From: Brassica napus
Taxonomy: Eukaryota > Streptophyta > Magnoliopsida > Brassicales > Brassicaceae
Assembly: GCF_020379485.1 (NCBI RefSeq)
Contig: NC_063437.1
Coordinates: 13,231,726 to 13,295,725, forward strand
DNA: 64,000 nt
Reading direction: 5' to 3'
Part shown: positions 23,650 to 35,739 of the stretch, one piece after another
Layout: the number at the start of each line of letters is the position of its first letter
How positions within the stretch are numbered: position 1 is the first letter of the stretch
Notes under the pieces: model-generated
Told to the model about the DNA's origin: nothing
Database searches by the model: none
The model's input: only the letters and a program-made list of their open reading frames with translations
Made by a program: the position numbers and the translations under genes

Positions 23650-25095
23650 GAGCATCTCCAAAAATATTTTCTATTTTGAAGTTTGCAGAACTCTATAGTT
23701 GAAGTTTAAATATTTTTTCTCTAAAAACAAAACTTCAAACACTTAATTTCAAAATTACTTTTATTTTATACTATGGTCCTTGTATTTGTCAAAATTAATT
23801 TAAATTTATGAAACTTTTATAAATAACTAGCATATATATATATATTAGATTAATATTAATTAATAAAATGTTACACTAATATATAAAATTATAAATATAA
23901 ATACATTAAATATTAAACTACGAGAAAAATACCACATTATTTCATAAAATTATTTCCATTATGCTACCATATATGATCAATTAGTGCATTTCAAAGTAAG
24001 AAATTGTTTTCTTTTTTAAATTGGTAGACTACTAGCTAAAAATTGTTGAAATCAAGTATCCTTATTTTCTGACATATTATCAATTACGTCTTCATGTAAC
24101 TTTTTAAAAACTTTTTTATTAAGTTTCTTTTGTAATATTGTTGTTTAATCTAGTTTTAAAATATTTTAAATCTTATTTTAAAGTTTTCATTTAATTTTAT
24201 GTGTATAAGTAAAATTTATAAAAACAAATTTGCAGTATTTATGAGATATAAAAATGTTAAGGATTAAAATGGTAAACGAAAGATAGTTATGAATCATAAA
24301 TATGATATGTAATTCTCCAGTCTGCGACCTCGGAAGCGGATAGCTGGAGCATGGCGCACGTAACTCCGGAGAGGCGGGAGGAGGAGGATGGAACGCCTCT
24401 GCCCGCAACACAAGATTCACCATCAATGCGCCCGTTTTGCAGGTTCGATGCATCTTGGAAAGATGATGATGCTAGGTATGGTGGTGGCTTCGTGATGGAG
24501 AAGGAGGATGGGATTCCAATGTTTGGTTCATTTGCTAGTAACCAAGTATTGTCCCCCCTACATGCTGAGTTTAATACTCTGCTATGGGCCATGAAATCCT
24601 CATTACTTCTCGGTCACGACTCGATGACGTTTGAATCAGATTGCCTGCAACTGGTTAAGCTCATTGAGTAAGAAGAAGAATGGCCAAGTCTAATGGCTGA
24701 AATTGATGAGTTTGTTGATCTTCGTTCTAAGTTTAATTCTTGCTCCATATCGTTTGTTTCTCGTACTAAGAATGTCCGAGCTGACCATCTTGCGAAAGGT
24801 GCCAGAGCTCGCGGCTTTTGCTTTTCCCATATACACTCTGAGGTTCCATCTTGGCTGGTGCTAGACACCACTTGGTTGGCTTCTTCTTAATAAAATATGG
24901 AGCTTTTGTTGTCAAAAAAAAAAAAGGACCAAAATGTAACTAAAAATATGAAACTTCAAATTTGAAGTTTTGAGACGTGAAACTTCAAATATAGAATTTC
25001 ACTCTTAAAAACTTCAAATTTGAAGTTTTGAAATTCATATCTGGAAAGCAAAATCCTATATATTTAAAGTTATAGAGTTTCTTTTGGAGATGCTC
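23650..25095. mobile_element. Harbinger-like element with TAA target duplication, split by a LINE
   Basis: The ends are a perfect 14-bp inverted repeat, GAGCATCTCCAAAA at 23650 and its reverse at 25082-25095. TAA flanks both sides (23647-23649, 25096-25098), the 3-bp duplication of PIF/Harbinger elements. Sub-terminal TTGAAGTTT / AAACTTCAA words recur in both arms. A LINE fragment occupies about 24278-24923. Without it the element is about 0.8 kb and noncoding. Confidence 0.7.
24278..24923 (+). mobile_element. LINE RNase H fragment nested in the Harbinger-like element
   Basis: Coding at 24351-24890 gives an RNase H (RVT_3-type) domain: FDASWKDDDARYGGGFV, HAEFNTLLWAM, FESDC and NVRADHLAKGAR supply the D-E-D-D acidic residues. 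An in-frame TAA at 24669-24671 interrupts it, and the frame resumes at once. A poly(A) run ends the insert. The flanking AAGGATTAAAATGGTAA (24259) and AAGGACCAAAATGTAA (24924) look like an imperfect target duplication. Only the 3' part of the LINE was inserted. Confidence 0.75.
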
Positions 25096-25098
25096 TAA

Positions 25099-26278
25099 AA
25101 AACCAACTCTTCCCAATGACAAAGACGAGATCTGTCGTCTCATTTTGGTCCACCATGAACGAAAGTGTCAATTTTTTTTATCAGTAATATGTTAAGTCTA
25201 CAACGAATTGGATAATCAAATCAGTGGTACTGTGTCTACATGAAAAAGGTTCTACTAATGTGATCTTATTTCATGTAAACATTTAACGTCTATAATAATC
25301 GAGAGCGTTATTTTCCTGAAGAAGATAAAATTCGTGGACCTTGACAATTTTGCAACTTAAGTAGTTTTTAACTATTGGAACACACATCACGTTTTGCACA
25401 CATGAAGTTTCAAAATGCAAGAAATTTACAACTTGCCACTCTCTCGAGTTCTAAAGAACAATATGGCGTTTGCAGAGCATTGTTTTTGTACAATAAAGAG
25501 AACGTTTATGTTGGAATAAATGACATTTCCTAATCTCTATGTTATTTATTTTTTGAGTGAATGTTTAATTATTCAAATCGGAAAACATTTTAAAATGAAT
25601 GTGAGTCATGTGACATTGTTTGAAAGAGTTTAAATGTACTTAGCTATGATATGCTAAAAGAAACAACTTCATCTCGACGCAAAGTCGAGTTGCATCGCCT
25701 TAACTTGTTTGCAACTCTCCATCGGACAGAATCAATGTGATTCCCGAATAAATTTTGTGATTCCATAATCTTTATGACATTTTCCCGTTTATGGAAACAC
25801 AAACCAATAAGTTTAAATTGATATGAGATGAACTTAAATTGCTAACAATTTATGGAAACACAAACCAATAAGTTTATGACATTTTTGAATTTGAAACACA
25901 AACCAATAAGTTACATCCATCACATCCTCTCTTTTGTTTTGGAAACTGCTATTTGAAAAGTATTTCAAAAAATATGGTGATTCGATTATCGGAATGATCA
26001 ATCAGATCTTGAAATTGTTGGACTCCATTACATGTGTAAGATTCGGCTGAACCCGAAATAATCAGGTATCTGTGTCCAAAATTTTGATTATACTTGATTA
26101 AATTCAATATATTTTCAATCTCTTTTAAAAAAATTTATACATGACTTCCTCAAACCATATTGTTGTCCTTGAACTATATGTGACAATAGACTATATGTGA
26201 CAATAGACATATGATGACAATCTAGAACTTTGTACGATGAGAATCATATATAGTGAAACCTAAATAAATTAAAGCTAA
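25099..26278. other. Spacer, no recognisable gene
   Basis: AT-rich. The phrase GGAAACACAAACCAATAAG recurs three times between 25795 and 25915 as a small local repeat. The phrase CTATATGTGACAATAGA is tandemly doubled near 26175-26205. No coding seen. Confidence 0.4.
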
Positions 26279-27129
26279 AGATTTTTAACGTTAAAACCCC
26301 TCAACTAAGTTTATTTTGGGTAAAAACCTCAAAACTAAGTATTTAACGAAAAAAACTCAAACTAGTTTTATTTAACGAATTAAACCCTAGCATGTCATAA
26401 TTACCATTACTACCGATTACTACCGGCAAACCTTTAGTTTAGGGGTTTCTACATTAAGTAAACATAGTTGAGGAATTTTACCATTAAAAATCTAAAAAAA
26501 AAAGAAGTTCAAAATTTTATAATATTATCTAAATATTAGTAACTTAAAATTTGAAATTAGCATTTTTAATTTTTTTTATTGTAAATTTAAGAGTTTGATG
26601 TGTTTTTAAAATCAACATTATATATGTATAAATTAAAAATAAAAACCCAGAAAATATAATAAAATTATCTAAAGATTTACCTATAATAAAATTGCTAAAA
26701 GATTAAAAATGTAAAAAATAATAAACTATAATAAAAAATTATATCTTATCGATTAAAAATGTAATAATAAATCTTTAGATAATTTTTATTATATTTTTAC
26801 ATATATAATGTTGATGTTAAAAACACATCAAACTCATATATTTACAAAAAAAAAAATTAATGCTAATTTTGAAATTTTAAGTTACTAATTTTTAGATAAT
26901 ATTATAAGATTTTGATTTATTTTTATTTTTAATGGTAAAGCTCCTCAACTATGTTTACTTAATGTAGAAACCCCTAAACCAAAGATTTACCGGTAGTAAT
27001 GGTAACTATGACTTGCTAGCGTTTAATTCATTAAAAAAAAGTTAGTTTAAATGTTTTTTCGTTAAATACTTAATTTGAGGGTTTTTACCTAAAACAAACT
27101 TAGTTGAGGGGTTTTAACATTAAAATCCT
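26279..27129. repeat. Foldback (inverted repeat) element, about 0.85 kb
   Basis: The left arm starting TTAAAACCCCTCAACTAAG is mirrored by the right arm ending CTTAGTTGAGGGGTTTTAA. The arms match imperfectly over most of their length, about 400 bp each, with the centre near 26700. The outer motif is shared with the larger foldback at 39972-41354. No clear target duplication was found. A transcript would form a long hairpin. Confidence 0.75.
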
Positions 27130-27422
27130 AAAATTAACAACTAACAACTCTATAACCATAAGAAACACACTTAAAAACAACAACATTGTTTGTACTTCAA
27201 AATCAAATTTATTCATAATTAAACTTTAAATGCAAATTGTCAAAAGATAAAAACGCCAATATTGATCAAATACCAATATATATATATATATTAAACTAAG
27301 TATATGAATTTATTATTCATATAATAAATAATTATTTTAAGTCTTCAATAATATCTTACTATAATTTGGATATATATTAGAGTCTAAGATTGGGTTTGGT
27401 ATAAGTTACTTTTATGTAACTA

Positions 27423-28691
27423 TCTAATCTATTAAAATAGAGTCCTATTTTTTATCTACTGTTAACAAGTCATACTAGGACCATCTAAAAAATAACTTAA
27501 TAGGACATATTTCATTATTTACATTAATAATAAGAAAATATAAATATAAGTTTATTTTTAAGTATAACAAATTCTGTTGAGAAAGAATCCAACAAAATCC
27601 TTACTAACCTTCTAAATATTTTTATAAAATAATACTTAATTAATTTCGTAAATACTAATATAACTTTATAATTTAATGTTAATTAAAAATTTATTATAAA
27701 ACAAGAAAATAAAAGTCTATACTATTTTTGTATATATTTTAATTATATTATGTATTATATTAAAATAGAAGTACTATATGAATTAAATATGGGTAATTTT
27801 ATCTATTTTGTTTTTAAAATAGTTTCATTTAAATAAATTATCACTCATCATTAAAATGTGTTAAAATTCTTAAACTATTTTATATTTTTTAGAAAAAATA
27901 AATTTATTAACATAGATTAAACTTTTATATCTACAACGATATATTATTTTATTTTTTATTTTGAAACTATCAACAATATATTGTTTAAAAAAATTAATAT
28001 ACAAAAATATAATAGTTTATAACTAACCTTTAGTTCATATACTATTTAAAAATATGTTATTAGAAAACTATGAAATTTTAATAATTCATTCAAAATGTTA
28101 ATGACAAATCAAATTATAATTATAAATTTAATATTTACATTAATTAAAAAAATATTCTGAGAGATAAAAAAATCTTACCGAAATTAAAATTATTTATATA
28201 AAATAATGTATTAATTTAGCAACAAAAAAATTTCAAAAATCATATAATCTCCCACCTCAAATATAGTTGTGTAATTTTCCAAACAATTTGACAAAATATA
28301 AAATTTAAAAAATAAGTATGCAAACTTAAAATGATAATGTTTTAAATTTTTCTGAAGGTATAATCATAGATAATAAAGAATAACTTTTTGAAATGTAACA
28401 CGAAAAAACAAACTATGTTATAAAAATTAAAGTAATCTAATATTTTGAAGTCTTAATTTAATAACAAAAAAAAATTAATATCATAACATCCAAAAAATAT
28501 TCTATATCAATAAAATTTACTAAAATAATATGATAGATGCTACCATGTATACAATTTAATAAAATAATAGTTTATATTCACAATATATAACACTAAAATT
28601 AAAATTATATACTTAAAATATTTATAATAAATCAAAAGTATACATTCATAAAATGAAAAATATCCGCACGAATGTGCGGGTCAAAATCTAG
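27423..28691 (+). mobile_element. Non-autonomous Helitron, 1269 bp
   Basis: The 5' end is TCTAATCTATTAAAATAGAG after A at 27422. The 3' hairpin CCGCAC (28664-28669), loop GAAT, GTGCGG (28674-28679) is followed by GTCAAAATCTAG and host T. The AT-rich interior has no coding. Confidence 0.8.
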
Positions 28692-29970
28692 TTTGTCTTA
28701 GTTTTATGTTACACTAATTATCAATTTTATGTGTTCTTCTACAAAACGATGTTTAACTATTATAAAGAATGATTTTTTCACCAAAAAAAAACTATTATAA
28801 ATTAAGAATGATCACGTGATTTTATTTTTTATTTTTAAATCTGAGCCTGTAAGAAAAACGCTGAGCAGATTTTAGACAAATCATCAAAACAAAAATATAT
28901 CAAGGTACTCACATAGAAAATACAAAATTTTATACCAGTTATGACACACTTTCACCACATGTAAGCATGAAAACTATTACTCCATCCAATTCATCGAGAA
29001 GGTTCTATTTGATAAATTCATAGATGATAACAAAATATTCTATAAATAAAATAAAGTATAAGTTAGCTTTTATGCGAAATTTTATAATAAGGCAGTATAA
29101 TAAATGAACATCAACATCAGAATAACCCAATTATACAGCTGCAATCCAAAAAAAAATAAACTTCTTGATACTTCAAAATTACAAATAGTTTTTATTTGAC
29201 ATTTATTTTTAATCCGCAAAATATGAATAATACATAAATGTATAACTAAAATAATTTTGAGTTTACAATCGAGGAATCTACTCGTAGCACGGAGCAACAT
29301 GTATTGTTAATTAAAAGATAACTTAAAATAAATAACAAAACTAAAATTGAATAATTTGATGTTAAATCTTACTATTAAGTTTTTTTTTTTGTAAAATCTT
29401 ACTATTAATTTAAAACAGTTTAATTTAGAGAAATTTGGGAAAAGAGAAACAACTAAACTATGCTATTGTCCCCTTAGTACAAAATCAAATTTTGTCACTT
29501 TTGGACTTTCACTACCCTTCAAAGTTATAAAAATTCATATCAATTAATTTACAATGCAAAAAATTAAGAAAAATATAAAACATGAAGTAGTCAAACATGT
29601 GCATATATGAAAAAAATACTTTTGGACTTTCATTATGACATTTTTAATATACGTATTTCAAAATTAATAGAAAGGACAAAACGGGATTAGCATTATTGTT
29701 TATACTATATGGACAAAGATTTTGGTTTTAATTCTAAGGGGACAAGGTACTAATTGTTTTGTTCTCTGTTCCCAAATTTCAGTTTAATTTATGGGTTTAA
29801 GAGGATTTGATAATTTTGGACTAAAAGAAATCAGGTTATTATTATATTTTTATGTCTGGTGAATATATAAGTGTTTTAGATCCAAAAAAATCAACATTAG
29901 TACAATACAATATTTCATATATTAAAATTAATAATAATTATGGAAAAAATGTTTACAAGAGATCTGCAAC
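28692..29970. other. AT-rich spacer
   Basis: No gene or complete transposon recognised. Sequence about 29430-29790 has loosely mirrored phrases on either side (TTTGGGAAAAGAG...GTCCCCTTAG and CTAAGGGGACAAGG...CTCTGTTCCCAAA), suggesting an old terminal-inverted-repeat element of roughly 350 bp. Confidence 0.35.
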
Positions 29971-30057
29971 ATGGCGCAAAGAGTACCGTCAAGGGTGGAT
30001 AAAGTGATGGAATCATACGTGAATCTTCATAGGACAGGTAGAACTGTAGCTATATAA
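29971..30057 (+). CDS. Short open frame of 28 codons, unrecognised
   Basis: ATG to TAA encodes a basic peptide starting MAQRVPSRVDKVMESYVNL and ending RTGRTVAI. Its codon usage and GC content stand out from the AT-rich surroundings, which is why it is listed. I recognise no family. It could be a small-peptide gene, the edge of a decayed gene or chance. Confidence 0.2.
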   Translation: MAQRVPSRVDKVMESYVNLHRTGRTVAI

Positions 30058-30130
30058 TCGTTTGTAATATTTATCATAGTTTGTTATAGCATAATTATTC
30101 AACGTTAAAAGACACCAGCTTGAATGAGAA

Positions 30131-30380
30131 TTGATATAAGAGCTAAAATATAAGACAAACAGTAACAAAAATAATGAATAGAATTCATCACATCAAGAAA
30201 TCACACTATAAAAATCCCAAATTATCATCATGTCTTACAAATTCTTCCAATTGATGTAAGAGCTAAAATATAAGACAACAGTAACAAACAAAAAATGAAT
30301 GGAATTCATCACTTCAAGAAATCACTATAAAAAATCTCTTATTATCATCATGTGTTAATTATATGTCTTAGAAATTCTTC
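30131..30380. repeat. Tandem duplication, two copies of a 120-bp unit
   Basis: TTGATATAAGAGCTAAAATA at 30131 recurs as TTGATGTAAGAGCTAAAATA at 30251, and the following sequence (GAATTCATCAC...TCAAGAAATCAC...TTATCATCATGT) repeats with small differences. Confidence 0.85.
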
Positions 30381-31844
30381 GGTTTCTTGGGAAAAAATGT
30401 AAATTTTTTTATACATATAAAATAAATAATAAATTGTAATACACATTCTGCGCATCCTCTCGTTTATTTGGAAATACCAGTTGACTAACAAAAATTATCA
30501 TCTAAACCATTTTTAATTGTTTTACGTGTTTGGCTTTCTTGACGGCAATATATAAAAAAAAATCTAAAAATCATATTAATCTAAAATATCATATTTTCAT
30601 ATGACTTTAGTATTATTCGAAATTTAAATTCATTATAGAAAACTAAGCTACCATGAAAGATATGGGCCTAGACAAACTTACATCACTAATGATTAGAAAC
30701 CTTAATATAAAAGCTATAATAGGAAGTTTCGTGGTAATGTCAAGTCCAATCATTTTCCAATGAATCTTAGCAACAAACAACGATTTTTTTTTGTTCACAC
30801 AACGATTGAATCCGACAAAATAAAAAAGGAATCCGACAAAACAAAAAAGGAATCCCACCCCTTGATGAGAACACAGAAATAAACAAACATGTAAATACAA
30901 AACAACAAATTATTAACCATCAAACCGTATGGATGTTTTTTTGTCAACAAATCGTATGGATTTATTATACAAAAAGTTATAAACATATTTCGAAAAATAA
31001 GTAAAATAGTTACAGTTCAAATTTCCTCCAACTTCAGTTTGGAATCGATACCCACTACATACACATATTTGATCATACTATAAAAAAAATACTGGAAAAC
31101 ATAGTAACAAATATCAAATATATCTTTCTATAATAATGCAGTGCAGTGCAGTTCATTTTTTGCCGGTTGTTGTCTTCCTACGGACTGCCTGAACAGCTTT
31201 GCTTGTTCGGTTGTTCTAAATATATATACATGAATATGTTCAAAAAAAAATATATATATATATATATACATCAAGAGGTCGTAATAGTTCTTACACTTTA
31301 GAGTATGCTTAAGGTTATACGTAAACCATAACTAATTGTTCCCAAGTTAAGAGTTTGACCAACTTCCGGATCTCATTCCTAGCACTGTTGTACACACGTG
31401 ATCTAACTAGATAAATGAGTTTTTTTGATTGGGTGCAAAATGCAAACTAGATAGTTGGAAACTGAGTCTCAAATCGTATTTGTATAGTTTGTAAAAAACA
31501 TCGGATAAAAGTGCAAAGTTATTGAAACTTTTTTTTTTGTTTTGGACAGTATAAAATAGCCTCATGCATTTAGTAAAGGCCTAATTTGTGTAATAGCCAA
31601 TTTTGAGAGCAAAATTAAAAATATAGCATTGATGTTGATATAATTAGATCTTCTAGCATTTTTCTCTTTTTCTTCCGGTTTTCTCTTTTTCCAAAGCCGG
31701 TTGACGGTGATACCCTGTCACTTAAATAAAAAAAAATGTTGTTAGAGTTGTGGTGGTTATAGCATCCACGATGATAGTGATGGTATTATATAAATAAAAT
31801 AGAATATGCTAAATGGTATAGTTCATATTAATAAAATTATTAAA
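30381..31844. other. AT-rich spacer
   Basis: No gene recognised. A TATATATA run lies at about 31245-31268, and a TGCAGTGCAGTGCAG triplet near 31140. Short open frames here lack any family pattern. Confidence 0.4.
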
Positions 31845-32460
31845 CAGTTTGACATCCAAATCTTCCATAAACTAATTTTAAAATATTAATCACTAAACCC
31901 TAAAAAAATATATAAACCATAACCCAAATATCAAAAATATGCAAATAGTACATAATATAAAACATTATTAAAATATAATAGTAACAAACAAATCGTATAG
32001 TACATATATTTCAAATTTTGAAATGTCTATAATTACAGAAAATGAAGTAATGTTTACCCCAGTGTCAACTCATACCTTCAATAAACTAGACTCAAAACAC
32101 TAATCACTAAACCTTAAAACAAAACATAAACCCTAACACAAATATCAAAATATGCACATAGTACATAATATGAAGAATTATCAAAAAAAAGAATAGTAAC
32201 AAACAAAATAACATAGTACATATTGTTCAAATTTTAAAATGTCTAATTGCAGGTAAAAAGGTAATGGTTATCCCAACATCAACCCAAACTTTCCATACAC
32301 TAAACTCAAAACACTAATTACTAAACCTAAATAGAAATATAAATCATAACCTAAATATCAAAATATACACATACTACATTATATGAATCATTATTAAAAT
32401 AGAATAGTAACAGCGAAATAGCATAATACATTTTGTTCAAATAACATAGTAGTACAACTG
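31845..32460. repeat. Tandem array, about 2.9 copies of a 214-bp unit
   Basis: The phrase TAATCACTAAACC or TAATTACTAAACC occurs at 31887, 32101 and 32315, exactly 214 bp apart each time. CATAACCCAAATATCAAA-type, ATAGTACATAATAT and AATAGTAACA phrases follow in each copy. Copies differ by scattered substitutions. No coding. Confidence 0.85.
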
Positions 32461-32914
32461 AAAACTTACATTATATACGAGTGGTGGTGGTTATGACAGA
32501 AGAGGTGGTGACTGATATCACGGAGATGGTGGTTGTTTTGAAAGATGTGATGGCAAAAAATATGAAAACGGAGATTATAGATTTGGTTAATAAGTAAAAA
32601 AAAATGATGACAATAATTACGGTTGATAGATAGAGATCTAAATGATTGAAATTGTTTTTTACAGAAAGTGATAGTAGATTGGAAGAAATAGTAATGGTGG
32701 TAGGTAGATGAAGATGAAGAAGTGTATACACTTATTAACCGGCAAGGAGGGGTAATATAGTATATATTATAGTAATAACAGAGAGTGTTTTTTTAGTTAG
32801 ATACCTAATAATGCTTTATTTCATGGCTACCAATCCCAATTTTCCTTTAGTAAACACACATATAGAGTTTCCATGTAACTATTTATATTCTTGTCAATAT
32901 AGATAAAGATAACC
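32461..32914. other. GGTGGT-rich stretch and spacer
   Basis: Positions 32475-32730 are rich in GGTGGTGG and GAGATGG words on the plus strand, possibly the rest of the repeat carrying the 214-bp array. A region of opposite composition (CACCACCACCAC, about 36945-37000) occurs elsewhere. No gene. Confidence 0.35.
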
Positions 32915-33125
32915 ACATGGCGGTGGTGCATTGATAGATGGCCTTTGAGTTGCTAAACAACATGGGTTCGAAGGCATTCCATTACATTCCATCATGTGAC
33001 CACGCGGATATGAAACCATGCTTTAGGCATCATTTGAATGCATGGAATGAGACTTCATATGTGGGCTCTGCTACCTTTTTGGAGATTAGTCTAGGCATCT
33101 TCATGGGCACGGAATAACCCCAATG
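32915..33125 (+). mobile_element. Probable tRNA-derived SINE
   Basis: An A-box-like TGGCGGTGGTGCATTGAT (32919-32936) is followed by a B box GGGTTCGAAGG (32964-32974), the Pol III promoter layout of plant SINEs. A GC-richer tRNA-unrelated body runs to about 33110 and ends in an A-rich tail. No target duplication was found. Confidence 0.55.
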
Positions 33126-33396
33126 TAATAAAAATGTTCAAAAAGAATTAGGTCTAGTGGCAATATCAATCTCGTTCTTTAATCCGCACAATGATGGATT
33201 AAATTGTAGTATTCCTTCTTATTCCAGTCCAAAATTATACGAGAGAAATTATATCTGAATTTTGTCCAGTTAAAAAAAATCTCACAAATTTTTAGTTCTA
33301 AAACATGAAAGCTTCTTTTTTTTTTAAACGGAAAAGATTATTGCAAAAGGGTCTTGCATGCGACGTTCTCTTACGTATATTTCATGCAAAACAATA

Positions 33397-33636
33397 CTCG
33401 CTCCATTCCATAATATAAAAGATTTTGGAGAAGATTTGATGTTTTAAAATATTAAATGTTTTGATGGTTTTAAGGTATTTGAACTTTATTCAAAATTGGT
33501 AAGCCAATAATATTATAATTATTACTGATTGATTAGCTTATTTTTCATTTGAATTATTAATAATATATTCTAAAAAATTAATTTATTAATTTTTGTGCTT
33601 TTAAGCAAAACATCATATACTTTGAAATGAAGAAAG
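33397..33636. mobile_element. Stowaway-like MITE, 240 bp
   Basis: The left end CTCGCTCCATTCCA and right end (inverted CTTTCTTCATTTCA) resemble Stowaway CTCCCTCCATTT termini. TA flanks both sides (33395-33396 and 33637-33638), the Tc1/mariner target duplication. Confidence 0.6.
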
Positions 33637-33837
33637 TACAAATCAAACCCGTCCATGCTAGAAGGCATGTAAAACCACAGCTTATGCCACATAATATTAA
33701 AAAAAAAATTGGTCACATTTACAAATTAAGTGCATCTCAAATGGTTATATTAGAGAAGATTGTGACATCATTTCTTTTAGTTCGAACCATGCTTCAAATC
33801 TCTTTCATATAAACCTTTTTTAGATGTGTACTAAATA

Positions 33838-34346
33838 TTTTCTCCGTTTCAGTTTAGTTGTCGTTACTTCAAAATAAGTGTTGTGTTAGAATTTCAATGC
33901 AAAATTTATTAACAATATTCTTTAATTTATTTTTATATTGGTTGAAATATGGGAGGAGGGTGATTGGTTGGGCTGCAACTGTAGAAAATTTACTTTAAAA
34001 TTTAGTTTGTAGGATTTTTTATTTAGTTTTAAGGGTGTACCTTTAAAATTTTCTACAGCTAAAAAGATTGGGCTTTAGAAAATAAAATTTTTGCAAGTTA
34101 ATTTTTTTTGTGGCTGTAGCTTTATTATTTTGGTTGTAGCTTTAAAAACCAATATAAAGCACGATTGATAGTTTTTAAAGTTGTAGATAAAAATTAAAAC
34201 TAAAATGACCTCCTACAGCCTAACCAATCACCCTCATGGTTAGATGTATAGGTAATGATAATTTTATTTTAAAAATATGCAAAATTAATTTTTAAAAAAT
34301 ATGTGTGCATAAATCTAAAACGACAACTAAAGTGAAATGGAGAAAG
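33838..34346. mobile_element. Stowaway-like MITE carrying a nested MITE
   Basis: The termini TTTTCTCCGTTTC...TTTAGTTGTCGTT and inverted CTTTCTCCATTTC...TTTAGTTGTCGTT match well, with TA on both flanks (33836-33837, 34347-34348). Removing the insert at 33956-34235 leaves about 229 bp, a normal Stowaway size. Confidence 0.7.
33956..34235. mobile_element. Nested MITE (hAT-like) with 20-bp terminal inverted repeats
   Basis: GAGGGTGATTGGTTGGGCTG at the left matches the inverted right end GAGGGTGATTGGTTAGGCTG with one mismatch. TTGTAG / CTGTAG words recur inside. The ATGGGAG / ATGGTTAG flanks may be a decayed 8-bp duplication, which would suggest hAT. A related, less complete copy follows at about 34355-34640. 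Confidence 0.65.
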
Positions 34347-34639
34347 TATGGATTTGATTGGTAAGAACTGTGATTTTATTTTTTCGGCTGTAGAAATATT
34401 GCTGTGATTTTTTTTGCTTGGGCTCTAGATTTTTAATTTTTAAAAATCTTTAAATTTGGGTTGTATGTATTTGTCTCTCCAAAGCAATTATTAAGGCATG
34501 AATTTAAAGAAATGCTGTGAATTTTAAAAATAAAATGTTATAAGCTTCAAAAAAAATACAAATCAAAATTCGAGTAGATTTAAGTTTATATGTATAGTTG
34601 TGGCTGTAGAGAGCATGTACAGCAATAGCCAGCACACTT

Positions 34640-35288
34640 TATAAAAGTACATTTATTTTAACATGCTTTAAGCCTCAAAATAATTGGAGGCGGCACTGAT
34701 TACAAGAAAATATATAAATGTAATTAAGTTACTGATCTTTTAGAAGTTGCAGAATCTCCTAACACAAAGAGAACTACGATTGATTAAAAAATAATCAGTA
34801 AACTAATTAGGCACACGTATGCACGACACAATACAGATTACGAGTGTATTATAGCCAACAAGCATAATTAACTAATTAGACATTCCGAAGTTAACTCTAC
34901 AATAGTTAAGTTTCAAAGCATCAAGATGCCTATCTGTTTCTCCTTCCATTGCACGAGAAAGATCAGAAAAACTAATCATTTATTAATATTTTAAATCTAA
35001 TTGCAGGGTTGAATTTTCGAGTAAAAGTATTCGTGGATGTTTTAAAATACCAAAACAACTAATATTAAAATCAGTATATAGAAGATTAATTGGGAGCACA
35101 AGTCACTTCTGGTTGGCATCAATGTGCTTAGTTGACAATTAACCACCCATCGATATCATCAAGATTTCTTTATTAAACTCCATCGCAGTTAATTAATTAG
35201 CCATCAATTGTTAATACATTTTCATAAAAATAAAGCGCACATATGCTACAGGTAGTACGTAAAAAGCGCACACTGATTTTTTAAATAC
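34640..35288. other. Spacer, no recognisable gene
   Basis: AT-rich with no family pattern on either strand. Confidence 0.4.
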
Positions 35289-35535
35289 TTTCTCTGTTTT
35301 AAAATAACTGATTTAAAAAAAAATTAAAATACATTCTGAATGTATTTTTATTAATAAATAGCGGTAAATTGCAAACTTTAAAGAAAATAGTTATTGATTA
35401 AAATTGTAGAAAATAGTTAATCACAAAAACTAATTCATTATTTTGTCCACAAAAATAATTCATTTATAATAAAAATTATGATGTTTATTATATGTGTAAA
35501 AATTCTAAGACAAATATTTTTTTGAAACGAATGGA
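35289..35535. mobile_element. Probable Stowaway-like MITE remnant
   Basis: The left end TTTCTCTGTTTTAAAATAAC and right end (inverted ATTCCATTCGTTTCAAAAA) are loosely Stowaway-like. The ends are diverged and the target duplication is not certain. A 130-bp phrase containing GAAAAACT, CATAACCATACC and CTAACCATAAAGAGCTAATGG is duplicated just beyond it (35540-35610 and 35635-35705). Confidence 0.4.
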
Positions 35536-35739
35536 ATAACTAATAGAAAAACTAGGGCACATAACCATACCCAAAAAAAAACTAACCATAAAGAGCTAAT
35601 GGGTAAAATATAGTGTGTATTATATTGTATAACTAATAGAAAAACTTGGACATATAACCATACCAAAAGAAAAGCAAAGAAACTAACCATAAAGAGCTAA
35701 TGGATAAAATATAGTGTGTATTATATGTATTAACTCCAA

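Noticed and set aside
32915..32990. A second tRNA gene
   Set aside because: The A-box and B-box words do not fold into a cloverleaf; SINE origin fits better.
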